The position numbers were made by a program, and so were the translations under genes. Below, piece by piece: positions 14,400 through 22,501 of a DNA stretch of 22,572 nt (within the stretch, counting starts at the first letter, position 1; every line of letters starts with the position of its first letter). Source of the DNA: [Eubacterium] saphenum (lineage in GTDB: Bacteria > Bacillota > Clostridia > Oscillospirales > Ruminococcaceae); assembly GCA_004554555.1 (NCBI GenBank), contig SFLN01000025.1:1-22572 (forward strand). The letters are read 5' to 3'. The notes beneath the pieces are model-generated. The model had not been told where the DNA came from. It was given only the letters and a program-made list of their open reading frames with translations, and ran no database searches.

Positions 14400-16226
14400 T
14401 CACTCTGAGGTCGGGTGTTGTGCGTTTATATAATCGTTTATTACGCTAAGGAATTTTTTACCATATTTCTCGGCTTTCAGCTCGCCCACTCCCGATACCT
14501 CGAGCAGCTCGGTGTGCGTTCTCGGCAGCTTCGCGGTCATATCGCGCAGCGTTGCGTCCGAAAACACAACGTACGGCGGCACTCCAAGCACCGAGGCGAT
14601 ATTCCTGCGGATTTTGCGGAGATTTTGGAAAAGCTCGTTTTCCGCGTCGGGCGAAATCTTCACGGAAACGCGCTCGCTCTCGTCCGAAACCCGCATCACA
14701 ATCGACTTTTTGCTCTTGATGAAATCGTCGGCTTTCGGCGTAAGCTCGCACACCGAATACTCCGCGTCAATGCTGATATAGCCCTCCGCTTCGAGAAAAT
14801 TTATAATATCGTTGATTTTCTTTCGCGGAACATCGCTCATTATCCCGTAAGTCGAGAGCGTGTCAAAGCCGTATTCGAGCACGCGTTTGTCGCGGCTGCC
14901 CAGCAAAATTCGGCAAATCACGGTTTTTCCCACGCGCTTCCCACGCTGTTTCACACGGAAAATGCAGGACAGAATTTTCTGCGCTTCCACCGTCACGTCC
15001 GCGATTTTGAAATCCTTTTCGCAATTCGAGCAGTTTTCGCAGTGCTTGGGCGACTTTTCACCGAAATAATCCAGAATAAATTCCCGCAGACAGCGCGTGG
15101 TGTCGCAGTAATTCACCATTTTCCGAAGCCGCTTCATATCGCGTTCCTTGAGCGATTTTTGTTCGGAAAAATCGAGATTTGCGTCCTCGTGGCTCACGTC
15201 AATCATATATTTCGCAAGCTCCACGTCGCCGTAATTGAACAGCAAAACGCACCTCGCCGCCGAGCCGTCGCGCCCCGCTCTGCCCGCTTCCTGATAGTAA
15301 CTCTCAACGTCCTTGGGCATATTATAATGCACCACGAGCGAAACGTTTGACTTGTCAATGCCCATTCCAAACGCGTTTGTCGCAACCATCACGTCAACCC
15401 TGTCGTACAGGAAATCGTCCTGCGCGGTTTTGCGCGTTTCGGCATTGAACCCCGCGTGGTACATTGCCGCATTTATTCCGTTTTTCTTCAGCATCTCGCA
15501 GACGCTCTCGACATTTTTCCGCGTTGCACAATACACAATCGCGCTCCCCGGGCTGTCCCGCAATATTTTCAACAGTTCCCCGTCCTTCGAGTCGGGCTTT
15601 CGCACCTCAAAGTACAAATTAGGTCGGTCAAATCCCGTTGTAAGCGAAAGCGGCTCGTTTAACCCGAGAATGCTGATTATATCGCTTTTCACGATATCGG
15701 TTGCCGTTGCCGTAAACGCCGCGATGACGGGACGATTTTTCAGCGAGCGCACAAAGCCCGAGATTTTCAGATATGATGGTCGGAAATCCTGCCCCCAGTG
15801 CGAAACGCAGTGCGCCTCGTCCACCGCGACAAGCGGTATCTCAAGCCGCTCGCAGAGCCGTTTGAAGCTCTCCGTTTCCAGCCGCTCCGGAGCAACGTAG
15901 AGTATCTTGAGTTCACCCGAACTCGCTCTCAGAAAGGTTTCGCGGGACTCACGCTCCGAAACCGAGCTGTTGATACACGCGGCGCTTATTCCGTTTTCAC
16001 AAAGCGCGTTCACCTGGTCTCGCATAAGCGAAATCAGCGGTGAAATCACGACTGTCGTGCCGTTCAGCATCAGCGCGGGTACTTGAAAGCAAATCGATTT
16101 TCCCGCTCCCGTCGGCATTACCCCAAGGCAGTCGCGCCCGCTTAAAATGCAGTCAACAAGCTGCTCCTGTCCGCCCCGGAAAGCCGTGTGACCGAAATAT
16201 TTCCTCAAAACCTCGTTCTTGTCCAT
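14400..16226 (-). CDS. recQ: ATP-dependent DNA helicase RecQ
   Basis: A 608-residue 3'-5' DNA helicase acting in recombination and replication repair. The helicase core has the Q-motif region (FRGGQEQ), Walker A PTGAGKS (38-44), DEAH (136-139) and VSHWGQDFRP. Motif VI is YYQEAGRAGRDG. The RQC zinc site is formed by Cys379, Cys396, Cys399 and Cys402 (CENCSNC). An HRDC domain closes the protein (about 532-608, with LPRTHTELLEVSGVG), so all three RecQ modules are present. The start is the ATG at 16226 behind TGAGGT; the frame begins at an upstream TTG that is part of this ribosome binding site. It follows upp across a hairpin with no space for a promoter, so it probably depends on read-through. 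I see no terminator after it before the nrdD promoter. Confidence 0.96.
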   Translation of the reverse strand: MDKNEVLRKYFGHTAFRGGQEQLVDCILSGRDCLGVMPTGAGKSICFQVPALMLNGTTVVISPLISLMRDQVNALCENGISAACINSSVSERESRETFLRASSGELKILYVAPERLETESFKRLCERLEIPLVAVDEAHCVSHWGQDFRPSYLKISGFVRSLKNRPVIAAFTATATDIVKSDIISILGLNEPLSLTTGFDRPNLYFEVRKPDSKDGELLKILRDSPGSAIVYCATRKNVESVCEMLKKNGINAAMYHAGFNAETRKTAQDDFLYDRVDVMVATNAFGMGIDKSNVSLVVHYNMPKDVESYYQEAGRAGRDGSAARCVLLFNYGDVELAKYMIDVSHEDANLDFSEQKSLKERDMKRLRKMVNYCDTTRCLREFILDYFGEKSPKHCENCSNCEKDFKIADVTVEAQKILSCIFRVKQRGKRVGKTVICRILLGSRDKRVLEYGFDTLSTYGIMSDVPRKKINDIINFLEAEGYISIDAEYSVCELTPKADDFIKSKKSIVMRVSDESERVSVKISPDAENELFQNLRKIRRNIASVLGVPPYVVFSDATLRDMTAKLPRTHTELLEVSGVGELKAEKYGKKFLSVINDYINAQHPTSE

Positions 16227-16245
16227 CAAAAACCTCAAATAAACC

Positions 16246-16268
16246 GCCCCCGAATTTTCAGCGGGGGC
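16246..16268 (-). terminator. Hairpin terminator or attenuator between upp and recQ
   Basis: A 7-bp GC-only stem GCCCCCG / CGGGGGC with a 9-base AT-rich loop. On the minus strand it is followed by GGTTTATTTG, an imperfect T-run, and then directly by the recQ ribosome binding site. The weak T-run suggests partial termination. Confidence 0.65.
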
Positions 16269-16288
16269 AGAAATGTTTATTGCCGAAA

Positions 16289-16930
16289 TTATTTTGTACC
16301 GAAAAGTCTGTCCGAGCCGTCGCCGATACCGGGAACAATGTACAAATCCTCGTTCAAGCCTCTGTCGATTGCGCCCGTTACAATTTCAACATCAGGGTGC
16401 GCGTCGTGCAGCGCTTTGATGCCCTCGGGGCAGGTCAGCAGGCACATAAACTTGATATGAACTGCTCCCGCTTTCTTCACGATATCCACGGTCTTTATCG
16501 CGGAAACGCCCGTTGCCAGCATCAAATCCATCACGATAACCTCGCGGTTTGCGATGTCAAACGGCAGCTTGCAGTAATACTCGGTTGCAGTGTTGCCGTT
16601 CTGTTTGTCGCGGTAAATTCCGACGTGACCGACCTTTGCCGCAGGAACAAGCGCCAGTGCGCCGTCAACCATTCCCAGTCCCGCGCGCATTATCGGAACA
16701 AACGAAACCTTACGTCCGCTGATGATTTTTGCGTCAGCAAGCGCAAGCGGTGTCTCGATTTTCACGTCCTTGAGCGGCAAATCGCGCGTCGCTTCGTAGC
16801 AGATGAACATTGATACTTCCTTCACCAGCTCGCGGAACTCCTTTGAACCCGTCTGCTTATCGCGCAAAAGCGACAATTTGTGCTGAACCAGAGGGTGCTC
16901 GCAAAGTACAACATTTTCGTAATTTTCCAT
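16289..16930 (-). CDS. upp: Uracil phosphoribosyltransferase
   Basis: A 213-residue cytosolic salvage enzyme making UMP from uracil and PRPP. The full-length family pattern is present: N-terminal HPLVQHKLSLLRDKQT, the MRAGLGM loop (81-87), the PRPP loop VIVMDLMLATGVSA (131-144) and the uracil-binding PGIGDGSDRLFGT (200-212). The PRPP loop is unusual: well-known members read DPMLATGGS, whereas here Leu136 and Val142 replace Pro and Gly. The ribosome binding site GGAGG (16940-16944) lies inside the last codons of rpiB, whose stop is one base from this ATG, so the two are translationally coupled. A hairpin follows 20 bases after the stop. Confidence 0.96.
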   Translation of the reverse strand: MENYENVVLCEHPLVQHKLSLLRDKQTGSKEFRELVKEVSMFICYEATRDLPLKDVKIETPLALADAKIISGRKVSFVPIMRAGLGMVDGALALVPAAKVGHVGIYRDKQNGNTATEYYCKLPFDIANREVIVMDLMLATGVSAIKTVDIVKKAGAVHIKFMCLLTCPEGIKALHDAHPDVEIVTGAIDRGLNEDLYIVPGIGDGSDRLFGTK

Positions 16931-16931
16931 T

Positions 16932-17366
16932 TTACTTTTCCTCCAATTTTGTTATTTTATCGATGCGGTCACTGTGTCTGCCGCCTTCAAATTCCGTTTC
17001 CAGAAACACGTCAACCAGCTCCAGAGCAAGTCCCGCGCCCAAAACTCTTCCGCCGAGGCAAAGGACGTTTGCGTTGTTGTGCAGGCGGGTGTACTTCGCG
17101 GAATACCAGTCCGAGCAAACCGCCGCGCGTATTCCCTTAATCTTGTTCGCGGCAATCGACATTCCGATGCCCGTGCCGCAGACCAGAATTGCCAGCTCGC
17201 ACTCGCCGCTCGTCACCTTTTTGCAAACCGCTTCGGCAATGTCGGGATAATCGACCCGCTCGCCCTCGCAGCCGCAGTCAACATACTCGATTTTCTTGTT
17301 CAGCAGGTGGTTCATCACGGCGCACTTCAGCTCAAATCCGCCGTGGTCGCAGCCTATCGCTATCAT
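16932..17366 (-). CDS. rpiB: Ribose-5-phosphate isomerase B
   Basis: A 144-residue RpiB/LacAB-family enzyme interconverting ribose 5-phosphate and ribulose 5-phosphate, which links pentose phosphate flux to PRPP synthesis. Visible: the start MIAIGCDHGGFELK with Asp7 and His8, the anion-hole region with catalytic Cys63 in LVCGTGIGMSIAANK, and HNNANVLCLGGRV (96-108) with the substrate-binding His and Asn residues. The start is the ATG at 17366, directly behind GGAGGAG; the frame extends 20 codons further but into the intergenic region. It lies 46 bases after tsaB and one base before upp. A ribose isomerase next to a PRPP-consuming enzyme makes metabolic sense. An allose-6-phosphate or galactose-6-phosphate isomerase is possible in this superfamily but less likely here. 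Confidence 0.93.
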   Translation of the reverse strand: MIAIGCDHGGFELKCAVMNHLLNKKIEYVDCGCEGERVDYPDIAEAVCKKVTSGECELAILVCGTGIGMSIAANKIKGIRAAVCSDWYSAKYTRLHNNANVLCLGGRVLGAGLALELVDVFLETEFEGGRHSDRIDKITKLEEK

Positions 17367-17412
17367 AGCTTTCTCCTCCGATTTAAATGTATTTCGTTCC
17401 CGCTCGATTAAT

Positions 17413-18099
17413 TTAACCCTGTTCAACCTTTAATTTCTCGGCTCTTTCACGCTCCGCCTGCGATAATCTCAGATACCTCGGCATAAGCGCGGCGGCTTCG
17501 ATAACCGGCTTGTTTTCCGCCGCAAGGCACACTCCGCTTCCGCGCTGAAAGCGCAATGAAAGCGGCGAAAGCGTGTACTTTTTGCCCATAAATTCGTGCG
17601 TAAGCGAAGCTCCGTCACCCGCGAGAATTATCTTCCCGTCGAGCTTTTCGAGCTCCTCGGACAAATCCGCAAGAGCAATCGCCCTGTCCTCGCAAAGCCT
17701 CGTTATAACGCCGTTTTCGGACTTGAAGAGAGCGTTGTACACCTGTTTCAGCCGCGCGTCCATACAAGCGCAGATTATCCCGTCAACGCCGACAAAGTTG
17801 TACGCAATCGCTTCCAGCGTCGATACGTCAACGCACGGTTTCCCAGCTCCTAAGCACATTCCCTTGACGCAGGAAACGCCTATCCGCAGTCCCGTGAACG
17901 AGCCGGGACCTGTCGTTACCGCAATCTTCTCCACATCGGCAAGCGTTTTTCCCGACGTTTTCAGCATTGTTTCAATCATCGGCAAAAGCGTCTGCGAGTG
18001 GGTGTGAGCAACGTTCAGAAACTCCTCGGCAAGGATTTTCTCACCGTCGTACAACGCGCAGCCCGCCGTTATCGCAGAGCTGTCAATTCCAAGAATCAT
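17413..18099 (-). CDS. tsaB: tRNA threonylcarbamoyladenosine biosynthesis protein TsaB
   Basis: A 228-residue ASKHA-fold pseudo-enzyme that pairs with TsaD and TsaE to make t6A37 in ANN-decoding tRNAs. The start MILGIDSSAITAGCALYD, the HTHSQTLLPMI segment (32-42) and TTGPGSFTGLRIG (62-74) are diagnostic for TsaB. Like other TsaB proteins it lacks the HxxxH metal site of TsaD. The ATG at 18099 overlaps the tsaE stop (ATGA), with GAGGT 6 bases upstream inside tsaE. tsaD and rimI, which often follow in Firmicutes, are not here; rpiB follows instead after 46 bases. Confidence 0.95.
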   Translation of the reverse strand: MILGIDSSAITAGCALYDGEKILAEEFLNVAHTHSQTLLPMIETMLKTSGKTLADVEKIAVTTGPGSFTGLRIGVSCVKGMCLGAGKPCVDVSTLEAIAYNFVGVDGIICACMDARLKQVYNALFKSENGVITRLCEDRAIALADLSEELEKLDGKIILAGDGASLTHEFMGKKYTLSPLSLRFQRGSGVCLAAENKPVIEAAALMPRYLRLSQAERERAEKLKVEQG

Positions 18100-18542
18100 A
18101 AGCAAACCTCGCTTGAAATCAAGATTTTTCGCTCGTCATCGCCCGTTTTTTCAATGCGGACTGTGTAAACGGCGCGCTTTCCGTCGCTCAGCTCCTCGGC
18201 AAGAGCGGGGATATTTTCGCTCCACTCGGCGGCGATAACTCCCCCTCTATCAAGGTAATCGAAAAATCCAATAGCGTACAAATCGTCAAAGCTCTCAATC
18301 CTGTACAAATCGAAATGGAACAGCGGGATTTTCCCGCTATACTCGTTCACCAGCGCAAAGGTCGGGCTGGTCACCACATCGTCCACGCCAAGCGCCTTCG
18401 CAAGCCCCTTCGTGAACGTTGTCTTACCCGCGCCCAAATCGCCTTCGTAAAGGACAATATCGCCCGCTTTGAGCGTTTTCCCAAGCTCCAGCGCGATTTT
18501 TTCGGTATCCTCGGCGCTGCGCGAAAATTTCTCCTCGTTCAT
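18096..18542 (-). CDS. tsaE: tRNA threonylcarbamoyladenosine biosynthesis ATPase TsaE
   Basis: A 148-residue P-loop ATPase of the t6A complex. Walker A is GDLGAGKT (34-41), followed by the family motifs SPTFALVNEY (59-68), HFDLYR (76-81) and the EW pair (106-107) that closes the active site. Length is normal. Its ATG overlaps the fhs stop in a TGATG junction, and the only upstream pairing is a weak ACAGGT, so translation probably depends on ribosomes finishing fhs. tsaB overlaps its own end by 4 bases, giving a fhs-tsaE-tsaB chain without any gap. Confidence 0.95.
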   Translation of the reverse strand: MNEEKFSRSAEDTEKIALELGKTLKAGDIVLYEGDLGAGKTTFTKGLAKALGVDDVVTSPTFALVNEYSGKIPLFHFDLYRIESFDDLYAIGFFDYLDRGGVIAAEWSENIPALAEELSDGKRAVYTVRIEKTGDDERKILISSEVCL

Positions 18543-20212
18543 CAGAACAGACCTGTAATTACGCCGTTTTCGTCAACGTCGATGTTGTTCGCGGCAGGTA
18601 CCTTCGGCAGTCCCGGCATTGTCATAATATCGCCGGTGTACGCTACCACAAATCCAGCGCCGTTGCTCAAACGAACGTCGCTTACCGTGATTTTGAAGTT
18701 CTCGGGCTTGCCGAGCTTTGCGGGGTCATCGGAAAGCGAATACTGCGTTTTTGCAACACAAACCGGTACTCTGTCCAGACCGAGGCTCTCGATATCCTTG
18801 ATTGCCTTTTCGGCAGCCGCGCTGTAAACAACGCCGTCTGCGCGGTAAATTTTTGTCGCGATTATATTCAGCTTTTCCTTGATGGTCAGCTTTTCGTCAT
18901 AAAGCGGCTTGAAATCGCTCTTTTCATTCTCAATCGTTTCTACAACAGCGTTTGCGAGTTCAACAGCGCCCTCGCCGCCCTTCAAAAATCCGTCCGAGAA
19001 CGCAACCTTCGCGCCCTTTTCCTCGCAGTACTCGCGGACAATTCTGATTTCCTCGTCGGTATCGGTGAAGAAATGGTTGATTGCAACAACAACCGGCACG
19101 CCGTACAAGCGCATATTCTCGATATGAACGCCGAGGTTTACGATGCCCTTTTTGAGAGCTTCGGTGTTCTCCTTTGTAAGCTCAGCTTTCGGCACGCCGC
19201 CGTTGTATTTCAGCGCTCTGATTGTCGCCACGAGAACAACGCAGTTCGGCTTGAGTCCCGCAAAACGGCACTTGATATCAAAGAATTTCTCCGCGCCCAA
19301 ATCCGAGCCGAAGCCTGCCTCGGTTATCGTGTAATCCGAGAGTTTAAGCGCGAGCTTGGTTGCACGAACCGAGTTGCAGCCGTGCGCAATGTTCGCGAAA
19401 GGTCCGCCGTGGATTATCGCGGGGTTGTTTTCAAGCGTCTGGACAAGGTTCGGGTTAATCGCGTCCTTGAGCAGCGCGGTCATTGCTCCGACTGCCTTTA
19501 TATCGCGCGCGAATACAGGCTTGTTGTCATAAGTGTAAGCCACGAGAATGTCGCCCAAACGCTTTTTCAAATCGCTCAAATCAGCCGCAAGACAGAGAAT
19601 TGCCATAATCTCGCTTGCCACGGTTATCTGGAAGTGGTCCTCGCGCGGCACGCCGTTTATCTTGCCGCCCATTCCCACAACGCAGTTTCTCAGCGCGCGG
19701 TCATTCATATCAAGGCAGCGCTTGAACAAAATTCTTCGAACGTCAATGTTCAGCTCGTTTCCCTGCTGAATGTGGTTGTCAATCATCGCACAGAGGAGGT
19801 TGTTTGCAGCGGTAATTGCGTGCATATCGCCCGTGAAGTGCAGGTTGATATCCTCCATCGGCACAACCTGCGAATATCCGCCGCCTGCCGCGCCGCCCTT
19901 TACACCGAAAACAGGTCCGAGCGACGGCTCGCGAAGAGCAAGGCAAGCCTTCTTGCCGATTTTGTTCATACCCTCGCAAAGTCCGACAGATGTTGTCGTT
20001 TTGCCCTCTCCCGCGGGAGTCGGGTTGATTGCCGTCACAAGAATGAGCTTTCCGTCGGGATTGCTTGCCGCGCGGTCAATCAGCTTCTGCGAAAGCTTCG
20101 CCTTATAGTGACCGTAAGGCTCGATTTCGTCCTCGGAAACGCCGAGCTTTGCCGCAATTTCCTTGATTTCCAGCATTTTAGTTGCCTGTGCGATTTCAAT
20201 GTCCGTAAGCAT
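18542..20212 (-). CDS. fhs: Formate--tetrahydrofolate ligase
   Basis: A 556-residue ATP-dependent enzyme that joins formate to tetrahydrofolate to give 10-formyl-THF. It feeds purine synthesis, fMet-tRNA and, in acetogens, the methyl branch of the Wood-Ljungdahl pathway. The P-loop TPAGEGKT (65-72), LREPSLGPVFGVKGGAAGGGYSQ, HFTGDMHAI and the C-terminal PGLPKVPAA are diagnostic, and the length matches the family. The ATG at 20212 has AAGGAG (20220-20225) 7 bases upstream. In an anaerobe with only this enzyme in view, supply of one-carbon units for biosynthesis is the safe reading; the rest of a Wood-Ljungdahl set is not in the window. It lies 55 bases after the topoisomerase gene, without a clear promoter or terminator between, so it is likely cotranscribed. 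Confidence 0.97.
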   Translation of the reverse strand: MLTDIEIAQATKMLEIKEIAAKLGVSEDEIEPYGHYKAKLSQKLIDRAASNPDGKLILVTAINPTPAGEGKTTTSVGLCEGMNKIGKKACLALREPSLGPVFGVKGGAAGGGYSQVVPMEDINLHFTGDMHAITAANNLLCAMIDNHIQQGNELNIDVRRILFKRCLDMNDRALRNCVVGMGGKINGVPREDHFQITVASEIMAILCLAADLSDLKKRLGDILVAYTYDNKPVFARDIKAVGAMTALLKDAINPNLVQTLENNPAIIHGGPFANIAHGCNSVRATKLALKLSDYTITEAGFGSDLGAEKFFDIKCRFAGLKPNCVVLVATIRALKYNGGVPKAELTKENTEALKKGIVNLGVHIENMRLYGVPVVVAINHFFTDTDEEIRIVREYCEEKGAKVAFSDGFLKGGEGAVELANAVVETIENEKSDFKPLYDEKLTIKEKLNIIATKIYRADGVVYSAAAEKAIKDIESLGLDRVPVCVAKTQYSLSDDPAKLGKPENFKITVSDVRLSNGAGFVVAYTGDIMTMPGLPKVPAANNIDVDENGVITGLF

Positions 20213-20267
20213 AATTTTTCTCCTTTTTTCTAATCCCGTTTTCGCGGGTTTGTTGCAATAAAAAAAG

Positions 20268-22481
20268 TTAATCTAACCGCAGCTGATCGATATCCGAAAG
20301 CATTCCCGCCTGCGGTATTGTCTTTATGCGGAAATCCTCGACATTTTCCACGTTCGCGCTCTCCTTCGGGAACGCCGACGCAAGCTCGGCTTTGGTGAGG
20401 CGCATAACCTGAACGCCCTGCGTATTTCGGGTTGTTTTTGCGAGAACAAGCGCGGTGTTGAACAAAATCACCTTGCCTGCCGTGGATTTCAGGATAAAGT
20501 CGCTGTCCTCCTTTATCACGAACATTCCCACAACCTCGCTTAAATCCGAATACGCCGCCTGCAGCTTTTTGCGCTTGGTTTTGGTTTCGTAGCTCGAAAG
20601 CGGTATCTTCGCGCATTTTCCGTTCTTGAAGAAAATCACGAGCGTTTCCTCGAATTTCTCGGTTGCCGCCACAAATATCGGGCTCTCGCCGTCCTCCATC
20701 TGCAGCTTCGCGGGAACGTAATCGCCCATCACGCTCGCCTTGGTTTCGGGGAAATCCGCGCAGCGCGATTTGTAGCACTGGAATTTGTTCGTGAAGAACA
20801 GCAGCTCGGCGTTGCTCGAAACCTCGGCGGTGAAGATAATCTCGTCGTTTTCCTTGAGCTTTTGCTCGCTGCTCATTCTGAGCGACTTCGGAGTAATCTG
20901 CTTGAAATATCCCTCGCGCGTGAAGAAAATGTTCACGGGATAACCCTCGGGCTGCTCTTCCTCGGTTTCCTCCTCCGCGTCAGCGTCGTACAGGAACATC
21001 GTTTTTCTCGGCTGCGAATACTTGTCGATAACCTCGCGCAGCTCGTCGATAATCACCTTGTCGATGCGCTTCGGACTGTTCAGAATTTCCTCCATCTCTG
21101 CGATATCAGCTTGCAGAGCATCGGTTTCCTCGGTTCTCTTGAGAATATACTCGCGGTTGATATGACGGAGCTTTATTTCCGCAACGTACTCAGCCTGCTG
21201 CTCGTCAATGCCGAAGCCTATCATCAAATTCGGCACAACCTCGGCTTCTTCCTCGGTTTCGCGGATTAGTTTTATCGCATAATCAATGTCCAGCAAAATC
21301 TTTTTAAGTCCAAGCAGCAAATGCAGCTTTTCCTTTTTCTTGTTTAAATCGAAGAAAATTCTTCGTTTCACGCACTCGCGGCGGAAATCCGTCCACTCGT
21401 TCAGAATTTCGTAAACGCCCATAACCCTCGGCGTTCCCGCTATCAGAACGTTGAAGTTGCAGTTGAAATTCTCCTGAAGCGGCGTCATTCTGAACAGCTT
21501 TTTCATCAGCGCGTCCGGGTCGCAGCCCTTTTTCAAGTCAAACGCCAGCCGCAGTCCCGAAAGGTCGGTTTCATCGCGGACATCGGATATCTCGCGGATT
21601 TTTCCGTCCTTTACCAGCTCCACAACCTTGTCGATTATAGCCTCAACGGTTGTCGTGGGCGGAATTTGCGTGACCTCGATACAGCGCGCTTCTTTATCAT
21701 AATTGTAAACCGCGCGAACCTTTACCGCTCCCAAACCCGTGCGGTAAATCTTCTCCATCTCCGCTTCATCGTATACGATAAGCCCGCCGCCCGCGAAGTC
21801 CGGTCCTTTCAGCGTGGAAAGCGCGTTGTGCTCGGGATTTTTGATAAGAGCAATCGCGGTTTCACACACCTCAGCAAGGTTAAACGAGCAGATATTGCTT
21901 GCCATCGAAACGGCAAGACCGAAATTCGAGTTCACCAGAACCGACGGAAAACGCACAGGAAACAGCGTCGGTTCAAGCATTGTGTTGTCGTAATTCGGCA
22001 CCATATCAACGGCGTCCTTGTCGATTTCCGCGAAAAGCTCGCCGCTTATGCTCTCGAGCTTTGCCTCGGTGTATCGCGAAGCCGCGTAAGCCATATCGCG
22101 GGAATATGCCTTGCCGAAGTTGCCCTTGCTGTCAACATACGGGTGCAAAAGCGCCTCGTTTCCTCGCGCAAGACGAACCATCGTTTCATAAATAGCCGCG
22201 TCGCCGTGCGGATTCAGGCGCATCGTCTGTCCGACAATATTTGCGGATTTTGTGCGCGGTCCTGTCAAAAGCCCCATCTTGTACATCGTGTACAAAAGCT
22301 TGCGATGAGAGGGCTTGAAGCCGTCGATTTCGGGCAGCGCGCGCGATACGATAACGCTCATCGCGTACGGCATATAGTTTTCCTCAAGCGTGCTTATTAT
22401 ATCCGTTTCAACGGTTTTTCCCGAGCCTTCGATATACGCCGAAACGCTTCCTGCAGACTTTTTTGGTGTTTTTTTCTTCAA
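20268..22481 (-). CDS. parC: Type IIA topoisomerase subunit A (topoisomerase IV ParC-like)
   Basis: A 737-residue DNA-breaking and rejoining subunit. The winged-helix region has RALPEIDGFKPSHRKLLYTM. The helix where quinolones bind reads HGDAAIYETMVRL (92-104), and the catalytic tyrosine is Tyr137 in AASRYTEAK. A tower and coiled-coil region follows, then an acidic linker (DADAEEETEEEQPEG, near residue 500) and a C-terminal beta-pinwheel. I see no canonical QRRGGKG GyrA box in that C-terminal domain, which favours a topoisomerase IV-like decatenating enzyme over a true gyrase. The position equal to E. coli GyrA Ser83 is Ala95. The start is a TTG at 22481, the only start codon after an in-frame stop; AGGAG lies upstream but 12 bases away, a long spacing. 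The partner subunit B gene is not visible in the window. Confidence 0.9.
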   Translation of the reverse strand: MKKKTPKKSAGSVSAYIEGSGKTVETDIISTLEENYMPYAMSVIVSRALPEIDGFKPSHRKLLYTMYKMGLLTGPRTKSANIVGQTMRLNPHGDAAIYETMVRLARGNEALLHPYVDSKGNFGKAYSRDMAYAASRYTEAKLESISGELFAEIDKDAVDMVPNYDNTMLEPTLFPVRFPSVLVNSNFGLAVSMASNICSFNLAEVCETAIALIKNPEHNALSTLKGPDFAGGGLIVYDEAEMEKIYRTGLGAVKVRAVYNYDKEARCIEVTQIPPTTTVEAIIDKVVELVKDGKIREISDVRDETDLSGLRLAFDLKKGCDPDALMKKLFRMTPLQENFNCNFNVLIAGTPRVMGVYEILNEWTDFRRECVKRRIFFDLNKKKEKLHLLLGLKKILLDIDYAIKLIRETEEEAEVVPNLMIGFGIDEQQAEYVAEIKLRHINREYILKRTEETDALQADIAEMEEILNSPKRIDKVIIDELREVIDKYSQPRKTMFLYDADAEEETEEEQPEGYPVNIFFTREGYFKQITPKSLRMSSEQKLKENDEIIFTAEVSSNAELLFFTNKFQCYKSRCADFPETKASVMGDYVPAKLQMEDGESPIFVAATEKFEETLVIFFKNGKCAKIPLSSYETKTKRKKLQAAYSDLSEVVGMFVIKEDSDFILKSTAGKVILFNTALVLAKTTRNTQGVQVMRLTKAELASAFPKESANVENVEDFRIKTIPQAGMLSDIDQLRLD

Positions 22482-22501
22482 TTTTGATAAACGCTCCTAT
22501 A

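Noticed and set aside
19073..20233. Long open frame (386 codons) on the plus strand antisense to fhs, and similar long antisense frames opposite the lipoprotein, dus, lon and the topoisomerase gene
   Set aside because: They mirror the codon bias of the real genes, lack ribosome binding sites and recognisable motifs, and lie opposite well-identified conserved proteins.
20225..20265. CCCG-TTTTCG-CGGG hairpin between the topoisomerase and fhs genes as a terminator
   Set aside because: The stem is only 4 bp before a mismatch and, in the direction of transcription, it is followed by an A-rich rather than T-rich stretch.
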